DNA from: JAFDWR01 sp038216655
GTDB taxonomy: Bacteria; Armatimonadota; Fimbriimonadia; Fimbriimonadales; Fimbriimonadaceae
Assembly (NCBI GenBank): GCA_038216655.1
Contig: JBBQPZ010000013.1
Span: forward strand, 1-64,000
Reading direction: 5' to 3'
Length of the DNA: 64,000 nt
Shown here: positions 58,574 through 64,000 of the stretch, one piece after another
Position numbering within the stretch: position 1 is the first letter of the stretch
Layout of the letters: every line of letters begins with the position of its first letter
Notes under the pieces: model-generated
What the model was told of the DNA's origin: nothing
The model's database searches: none
The model's input: the letters and a program-made list of their open reading frames with translations, nothing else
Program-made: the position numbers and the translations under genes

Positions 58574-60924
58574 GCGTCGCCTAGCGTGAAGAAGAAGGTT
58601 GCTCCCTTCCCTTCCTCAGATTCGGCCCAGACCTCGCCGCCATGCTTGGTTACAATCCGCTCCACCGTCGCCAGGCCGATCCCTGAGCCCGGATAGTCTT
58701 TGGGTGAGTGGAGCCGCTCGAACGGCATGAACAGCTTGTTCGCGTACGCCGGATTGAAGCCTGCCCCATTGTCCCGAACGAAGAACGCGTGCCGACCTTT
58801 TGACTCAGTCGCCCCGACGATGACGTGCGCTTCTGGGTTCTTTGAGGCGAACTTGATCGCGTTGGAGATCAGGTTGTCCAGCACCAACCTTGTCATGTGA
58901 GGGTCCGCCACGGTCTTCAGCCCCGGCTCGATTTCGATCCTGACATGAGGCGACGGGTGTGACCTCATCTGTTCGTCGAAGGACTGTTGCGCCGACTCGC
59001 TGAGATCGATTGGCTGACGCTTCATCTCGGACCGCGTGATGCGGCTGAGGGTCAGCAACGAGGTGATCAGTTCATCCATCCGCTGCGCGGCGCTCCTGAC
59101 TCGGGCTAGGTAGTCGCGTCCAGCCTCGTCGAGAAGCGGGAAATAGTCGTCGTGAATCGCCTTCGTGAATCCGTCGATGCTGCGAAGCGGTGCCCTCAAG
59201 TCGTGGCTAACCGAATAGCAAAACGCCTCAAGCTCCTTGTTCGCCGCCGCGAGTTCGAGGGTCCGATCTTCGACCAGACGCTCGAGGTCCTCGTTGAGGT
59301 GGCGAACCTGCTCCTCCGCTCGAGTCCGCTCCTCCAGTTCCATCTCCGCGGCTTTGGCGTTAAGGGAGTTCTCGACGGAGAGACCCGCCCGGCGTCCGAT
59401 TTCGCATGCGACCTCCAAATCCGTCGAAGTGAAATGCCGATCCGATTCCGACTGGGCAACGGTGAGCACGCCGTAGATGCGATCCCGATTCATCACGGGC
59501 ACGATCATGATCGAAGTCAGGGCGAGCGCGCGGATCGTCTCGGCTTGTTCGGGATCGCCGATTCCCATTCCGAAATCCCCGTGCTGGATTTTGGGCGCGA
59601 ATTCGGGCTCATGCGTCCGGAGCACTTTCGCCACGCCGCCAGGATCATCCAGCTTGATCGGCCACCGTCGGAGGAGCTCGTTCGAAGCAGAAACCTTATC
59701 GGGGTCCTGATGGATCGTCGCCACTCGCACGATGGTGGCCCCTGGACCGAGCATATCCACCGCCGTCCAATCGGCGAACGACGGTACCACCAGGCTCGCA
59801 ACCGCTTTGAGCGTGGCGGAGTAGTCGAGGGATTGGGATAGCAGGACCCCCGACTCGGCGAGCAGGCGCTGTCCAGATTCCGCCCGCTCCAATTCGACCA
59901 GCGTAGCTTCAGTCCGCCTTCGAGCGTTGGACTGCGATAGGCTCAAGAGGAACAAGACGGCGCAGATCATCGCCCCCACGACGGGAAGGAAGCCGATCAG
60001 GTTGCTCTCGACCCCTGCATCGCGTGAAGCTACCATTGTCCAAGTTCGCCCCGAGATGGGGAAGGTGCTCGCAATCTCCCGCTTCTCGGGGCTGGCCGGA
60101 TATGGATGCCGCCGGTAGAACTGAGGCGACTTCATGGAGTCGCCATCGTACAGTTCAAAGTCGAGGTTAGTCGGAGTCTCGTCGACAATCGGATCAATAA
60201 CTGATTCAGCCCGGAACGGGCTGTAGATGAAACCGACGATCTTCGCCCGACGCTTCTCCACGGAATCCGGAATTACTCCTCCCTCGTAAATCGGCATATA
60301 GATGCAAAAGCCGGATCGCCCCGGCTGACCCGGTGGCGTCACGAACTTCGTGAGGGTTGAGAGGGTTGGGTTGCCCGAATCACGCGCCTGAGCCATCGCC
60401 GTCGATCGGCTTGGTTCCGTCTCCATGTCGAACCCGATAATGTGCTTGTTTGCATCTGTCTGAGGCTCGATATAGACCAACGGCCAGAGGTCGACGCGGG
60501 GTTTCTCGCTGATACTTGGATATACACGCGCCCCGGCAAGACCCTCTTGGTGCAGTTGCGCCTCGAAGGAGGCAATCTCCACCGGCTTCATCCTTCGCAC
60601 CAAACCCAGGGCGAGGGTCCCAGGATAACGCGAGCCGAGTTGGAGGTTGTCGACGAAACGTCGAAAACCCAATCGTGAGATGTTCGGATTGACCGAAACC
60701 AATCCGCTCGTGCCCCGCAGAAGCGCGTTCTGTTGCTCGACGCGCGCGGCGAATCGGTTCTGAAGTTGTTGGACCTCGCTGTGCAACACCAGGCGATCTT
60801 CCCGAGCCGCGGCCCGATCGGAGAGAAACCACAACAGGCAGAACACCGACACGGAGATTGCCAGAACGGCGAAAGGGGCGACTCGGTCTAAGCCAAATCG
60901 TCGACGCCGACCTTTAGGTTCCAA
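58570..60924 (-). CDS. Sensor histidine kinase with CHASE and GAF domains
   Basis: 784 residues. Two transmembrane helices (about 17-35 and 308-330) flank a periplasmic CHASE-type sensor (R-R-F-V-D-N-L-Q-L-G-S-R-Y-P and F-S-V... region, ligand often an adenine or cytokinin-like signal). After helix 2 comes a GAF domain (about 360-530), the phosphoacceptor helix YSVSHDLRAPLRSIDGF, and the HATPase with D-N-L-I-S-N-A-I-K-F, D-N-G-A-G-F-N and G-S-G-I-G-L-A-T-V. No receiver is attached. Cognate regulator may be the OmpR-type protein 1 kb away or one of the other receivers; not determined. Confidence 0.88.
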   Translation of the reverse strand: MEPKGRRRRFGLDRVAPFAVLAISVSVFCLLWFLSDRAAAREDRLVLHSEVQQLQNRFAARVEQQNALLRGTSGLVSVNPNISRLGFRRFVDNLQLGSRYPGTLALGLVRRMKPVEIASFEAQLHQEGLAGARVYPSISEKPRVDLWPLVYIEPQTDANKHIIGFDMETEPSRSTAMAQARDSGNPTLSTLTKFVTPPGQPGRSGFCIYMPIYEGGVIPDSVEKRRAKIVGFIYSPFRAESVIDPIVDETPTNLDFELYDGDSMKSPQFYRRHPYPASPEKREIASTFPISGRTWTMVASRDAGVESNLIGFLPVVGAMICAVLFLLSLSQSNARRRTEATLVELERAESGQRLLAESGVLLSQSLDYSATLKAVASLVVPSFADWTAVDMLGPGATIVRVATIHQDPDKVSASNELLRRWPIKLDDPGGVAKVLRTHEPEFAPKIQHGDFGMGIGDPEQAETIRALALTSIMIVPVMNRDRIYGVLTVAQSESDRHFTSTDLEVACEIGRRAGLSVENSLNAKAAEMELEERTRAEEQVRHLNEDLERLVEDRTLELAAANKELEAFCYSVSHDLRAPLRSIDGFTKAIHDDYFPLLDEAGRDYLARVRSAAQRMDELITSLLTLSRITRSEMKRQPIDLSESAQQSFDEQMRSHPSPHVRIEIEPGLKTVADPHMTRLVLDNLISNAIKFASKNPEAHVIVGATESKGRHAFFVRDNGAGFNPAYANKLFMPFERLHSPKDYPGSGIGLATVERIVTKHGGEVWAESEEGKGATFFFTLGDA

Positions 60925-61026
60925 TCAAGGCCCCCTGCTTGCGATTGGCCTCGATTTCGAAACCCGGCTTTCTCCGTTCCGAGCAGACCACTGCTTGGAT
61001 AGTACACGGGTTCAACTCGACAAGTT

Positions 61027-64000
61027 TCAAACGATCAGTCGAATCGTAATGATTTCGAATGGAGCGTAAACGAACGGCACCATTCCGTCATGGATCTCCA
61101 GTTCCCCAATCGCGTTCTCTTCAAGGTCGCAAAGCATCGCGGATACCGGCGGGCGAGCGCACGCCAGCTCCGCCGCCCCGCGGCTGTTATGGCACTCGTA
61201 CAGCCGAACGATGATCCCGTTTCCATCCTCCGCTCGCTTCACCGTCTCAATGACGATGTTGCGGTCTTCGCAGGCCACCAACGACGGCAGCGAGCCCTGC
61301 ACGCCGCTCGTCTGCTCGATCAGTGCGGCGCGAACGGGCGCGTTGACCGCATAGGCCGCCTGAACGACCCCTGCGTAGTGATAGGGCCCAAAGTGCGGCA
61401 GAAGGCAGTAGGTGAACTTGTGGGTGCCCATGTCGCATAGCGGGTCGGGTGCCTTTGGCGACCGCAACAGAGACATTCGCATCACGTTGCCACGCACGTC
61501 GTGGCCGTACTTGCAGTCGTTGAGCAGCGCGACTCCCTGATCGCCTTCGCTCAGGTCGACCCATTTCTGCGCGCAGACCTCGAAGCGAGCCTGATCCCAA
61601 CTCGTGTTGAAGTGGGTCGGTCGCTCGACGTTGCCGAACTGGATTTCGTAGGTCGCGCGAGTGGAGTGGACATTGACCGGAAACGCCACCTTCAGCAATG
61701 TGTCTTCCTCATGCCAATCGACCTCGGTCTCAAACCGGATTCCCGGTGTCGGGCCAAGCGAGATACGCTGGCGAATCGTCGACTTTCCGAACCGCTTGAC
61801 GATCTCAGCGGCAACCCGAACGGGACCCCGCTCCACGATCTCGAAGCTCTCGCTCTTGACGAGATCCTGCCCCTTCTCGGTCGCGTAGATGTCCACATCC
61901 CAAGCGGACCAGAACCGGGGTTTGTCCTCGAAGATCTGGAACAGGTTCGCAATCTTGCCTTGTTCGACGAACTCGGTGCCGTCCTCCAGGCTCTGGATGC
62001 TCACGATGTTTCCGTTGCCGTCGAAACGAACACTTAGTTCGTGATTCTCGATCCGTCGATTGCTCGCCTTGAGCCGCGTACGGGTCGGTGCCGCCGAATC
62101 GGATAGGTCCGCCACGCAGACCGTCTTCAACGCCGCATGAGGGGCCGGGAAGATGAGTTTTCGCTCGCCGAACTCCTCGACAATCTGCACTGGCAACGCC
62201 TCCTCGACGGTGACCAACGCGGTCGGGGCTTCCGCCTCGGTCCAGGGGATGGATCCCTGGGAGGGGAGATCGGCGTTCTGGAACAGAGCGATCGGGCGAT
62301 TCATCTTGCTTGAATCGAACTTCGCCGCGATCTTTCGGAGGTTCTGATCGACGATTCTCTCGCCAACCGCGATGATTTCCGCGTAGTCCTTGTCGCTGTC
62401 CTCGTACACCTCGCGAACCGAGGAGCCGGGGATGATGTCGTGGAACTGGTTAAGCAGCACGAGCTTCCATGCCGCTTCGAGTTCAGCCGCCGGATAGGCG
62501 GTCGGGAAGTCATCGGTGAAACACGCGAGTAGCTCGGCGTCACGAAGCAGGAATTCGCTGACGCGGTTCCCCTTCTTGTTCGCCGCCTGGCTCGTATAGG
62601 TTCCACGATGGAACTCGGCGTATAGTTCGCCGACCCACGTACACAGGTCGCGGCTCTTGGCCTTTGCTTCCTTGAAGAACGAAAGCGCCGTCTTGCTCGC
62701 GGCGACCTCGGGGAAGTTCGGGGCGTTGCGGCCACGACGCAGTAGTTCCAGGTGGCGCTCGGTCGGGCCGCCGCCTCCATCACCGAACCCGAACACGTAC
62801 AGTGAACTGTCGCTGCGGCCTTGATCCCGGTGCTTCCGCACCGAATTAACGATCTCCGTCGGCTCGCCGCTACCGCAGTACGTGTCGGACGGCGGGAAGT
62901 GGGTCCAGACCTTGGTGCCGTCGATTCCTTGCCAGAAGAAGGTGTTGTGGGGGAACTTGTTCGTATCGTTCCACGAGATCTTCTGGGTGAGGAAGTAGTC
63001 GACGTTGCACTTGGCGAGAATCTGGGGTAGCGCGGCCGAGTAGCCGAACACGTCGGGCAGCCACATATCCTGGGTCTCGTAGCCAAGCTTGTCGCGGAAG
63101 TATTGTCGGCCGTAAACGAACTGGCGCACGAGCGACTCCGCGCCGGTAAGGTTGCAGTCCGCCTCGACCCACATCGAGCCAACCGGCTCCCATTGGCCAC
63201 GCTTGATTGCCGCCTTGACCCGCTCGAACAAGACCGGATACTCCTTCTCCAGCCACTCGTATTGGCTGGCCTGGGAGTGGACGAACACGTATTCCGGATA
63301 CCGCTCCAGCAGCATGAGCTGGGTCGCGGTCGTGTGGGCCATCTTCTTGTGCGTCTGATGGAGCGGCCACAGCCATGCGGTGTCGAGGTGCGCGTGGCCG
63401 ACGGGCACGATCTGGTGCTTCATCTCCCCGGGCAGGGTCCCGAGAGCATCGCGAATGATCTTTCTGCAGCGCGCGATCGAGTCGCGATTTTGCGGATCGA
63501 ACGCATTGACCGCGTCGTTCAGCCCGCGCATGATCGTCGCGAACGCGGGGTCGGTGGCTTCAACCGCTTCGAGGAGCAGGAGGCCGAAATCGACGTCGAA
63601 AGCAAGGTCTTTCAACTCGTCGTCGACGGCGACGAAGTACGCCCCTTCGACCTTCTCCACGTCATGCTCGCGCGGAAGTTCCTTCAGGTGGACTCGGCAC
63701 TGCGGGTTGCGGGTGTAGGCCTGGATCAGCACCTCGACCTTGTCGCCGTTCCCGATGAGGTCGAGCGCCATCACTTCGTGCTCGACGTCGAGGCCGCATA
63801 CCGGTGATCCCTCGTGCCAGACGGTTCGCTCGCTGCCAAGGTCGGCCACGAGCCCGACCGAGCGATCGGAAGACGCCAGCGGTCGCTTGCCGGTCAGACG
63901 GAACCAGAACGTCGTGTACGCCGGGCCGTAAGCAAACCCCTTCTTAATCTCTTGCCAAGGTCCCTTGGCGGCGAGCTTGGAATCGGTGTGGGGCACTGTG
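61027..64000 (-). CDS. GH38 alpha-mannosidase, 5' end beyond the window
   Basis: The open frame runs to the right edge; the GTG at 63996 is not a convincing start because GH38 enzymes have a further N-terminal region, so the gene is partial. Seen in order: G-H-A-H-L-D-T-A-W-L-W-P (zinc ligands), the nucleophile Asp in WLPDVFGYSAALPQIL, the F-L-T-Q-K-I-S-W-N-D segment, then the mid domain and C-terminal beta domains. It hydrolyses alpha-mannosides. Nothing in the window shares its pathway. Confidence 0.9.
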   Translation of the reverse strand, partial: TVPHTDSKLAAKGPWQEIKKGFAYGPAYTTFWFRLTGKRPLASSDRSVGLVADLGSERTVWHEGSPVCGLDVEHEVMALDLIGNGDKVEVLIQAYTRNPQCRVHLKELPREHDVEKVEGAYFVAVDDELKDLAFDVDFGLLLLEAVEATDPAFATIMRGLNDAVNAFDPQNRDSIARCRKIIRDALGTLPGEMKHQIVPVGHAHLDTAWLWPLHQTHKKMAHTTATQLMLLERYPEYVFVHSQASQYEWLEKEYPVLFERVKAAIKRGQWEPVGSMWVEADCNLTGAESLVRQFVYGRQYFRDKLGYETQDMWLPDVFGYSAALPQILAKCNVDYFLTQKISWNDTNKFPHNTFFWQGIDGTKVWTHFPPSDTYCGSGEPTEIVNSVRKHRDQGRSDSSLYVFGFGDGGGGPTERHLELLRRGRNAPNFPEVAASKTALSFFKEAKAKSRDLCTWVGELYAEFHRGTYTSQAANKKGNRVSEFLLRDAELLACFTDDFPTAYPAAELEAAWKLVLLNQFHDIIPGSSVREVYEDSDKDYAEIIAVGERIVDQNLRKIAAKFDSSKMNRPIALFQNADLPSQGSIPWTEAEAPTALVTVEEALPVQIVEEFGERKLIFPAPHAALKTVCVADLSDSAAPTRTRLKASNRRIENHELSVRFDGNGNIVSIQSLEDGTEFVEQGKIANLFQIFEDKPRFWSAWDVDIYATEKGQDLVKSESFEIVERGPVRVAAEIVKRFGKSTIRQRISLGPTPGIRFETEVDWHEEDTLLKVAFPVNVHSTRATYEIQFGNVERPTHFNTSWDQARFEVCAQKWVDLSEGDQGVALLNDCKYGHDVRGNVMRMSLLRSPKAPDPLCDMGTHKFTYCLLPHFGPYHYAGVVQAAYAVNAPVRAALIEQTSGVQGSLPSLVACEDRNIVIETVKRAEDGNGIIVRLYECHNSRGAAELACARPPVSAMLCDLEENAIGELEIHDGMVPFVYAPFEIITIRLIV

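Noticed and set aside
61027..63996. Complete 989-residue GH38 from GTG 63996
   Set aside because: The frame continues to the window edge and family members have further N-terminal sequence, so it is partial.

Overview
Organism. A GC-rich, gene-dense bacterial chromosome segment. The type II pseudopilin signature repeated in three genes (F-T-L-I-E-L-L-V-V-I-A-I-I-A-I-L-A-A-I-L-F-P), the PEP-CTERM protein, the complex I genes scattered among other genes and the overall housekeeping content most resemble Armatimonadota (Fimbriimonas-like). This is an inference from gene content; no rRNA is present to settle it.

Layout. 1-873: right end of an IS3-family element and the 3' remnant of the gene it interrupted. 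1.2-9 kb: PEP-CTERM protein, OsmC/receiver pair, zeta-toxin-like ATPase, type II NADH dehydrogenase, a DUF1844/GNAT operon, gcvT and tRNA-fMet. 9.5-13.4 kb: a broken pseudopilin-lipoprotein cassette and the operon trpD-trpC-trpF. 13.5-20.2 kb: complex I genes nuoA, nuoC, nuoD, nuoE, nuoF on one strand, without nuoB and split by a pseudopilin-lipoprotein cassette and a DUF72 gene. 20.3-25.8 kb: a large unknown protein, trhO, a third pseudopilin-lipoprotein cassette and an ArsR/GyrI/SRPBCC operon with its operator. 25.8-28.2 kb: a half-length carB carrying an in-frame REP-associated tyrosine transposase (RAYT) with flanking REP palindromes. 28.2-33.4 kb: a nucleotidyltransferase pair, a GNAT/beta-propeller fusion whose linker is REP sequence, and an SPFH/zinc-ribbon pair. 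33.6-49.4 kb: mostly housekeeping (rsmA with a G5/3D protein, ogg-like glycosylase, ligA, bifunctional nuclease, ABC-F, deacetylase, serA, tRNA-Leu, ChaN-like). 49.8-64 kb: hpt, rho, a ferredoxin-NADP reductase, unknown and DUF2330 proteins, an OmpR-type regulator, a lipid kinase, a CHASE/GAF histidine kinase and a GH38 alpha-mannosidase running off the right edge.

Themes. Intergenic space holds several repeat families: REP palindromes built on a CG-TCC-CG core, MITE-like elements ending in GTCATCC/GGATGAC, long inverted repeats, and short tandem micro-repeats that often occur as inverted pairs. The REP family also enters coding sequence: it flanks the RAYT inside carB and forms the linker of the GNAT/beta-propeller fusion. 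The strongest lead in the window is this invasion of essential genes by REP/RAYT in frame; the repeated pseudopilin plus coupled small lipoprotein cassette comes next. Many adjacent genes overlap by ATGA, GTGA or TTGA, so translational coupling is common and helps fix starts.
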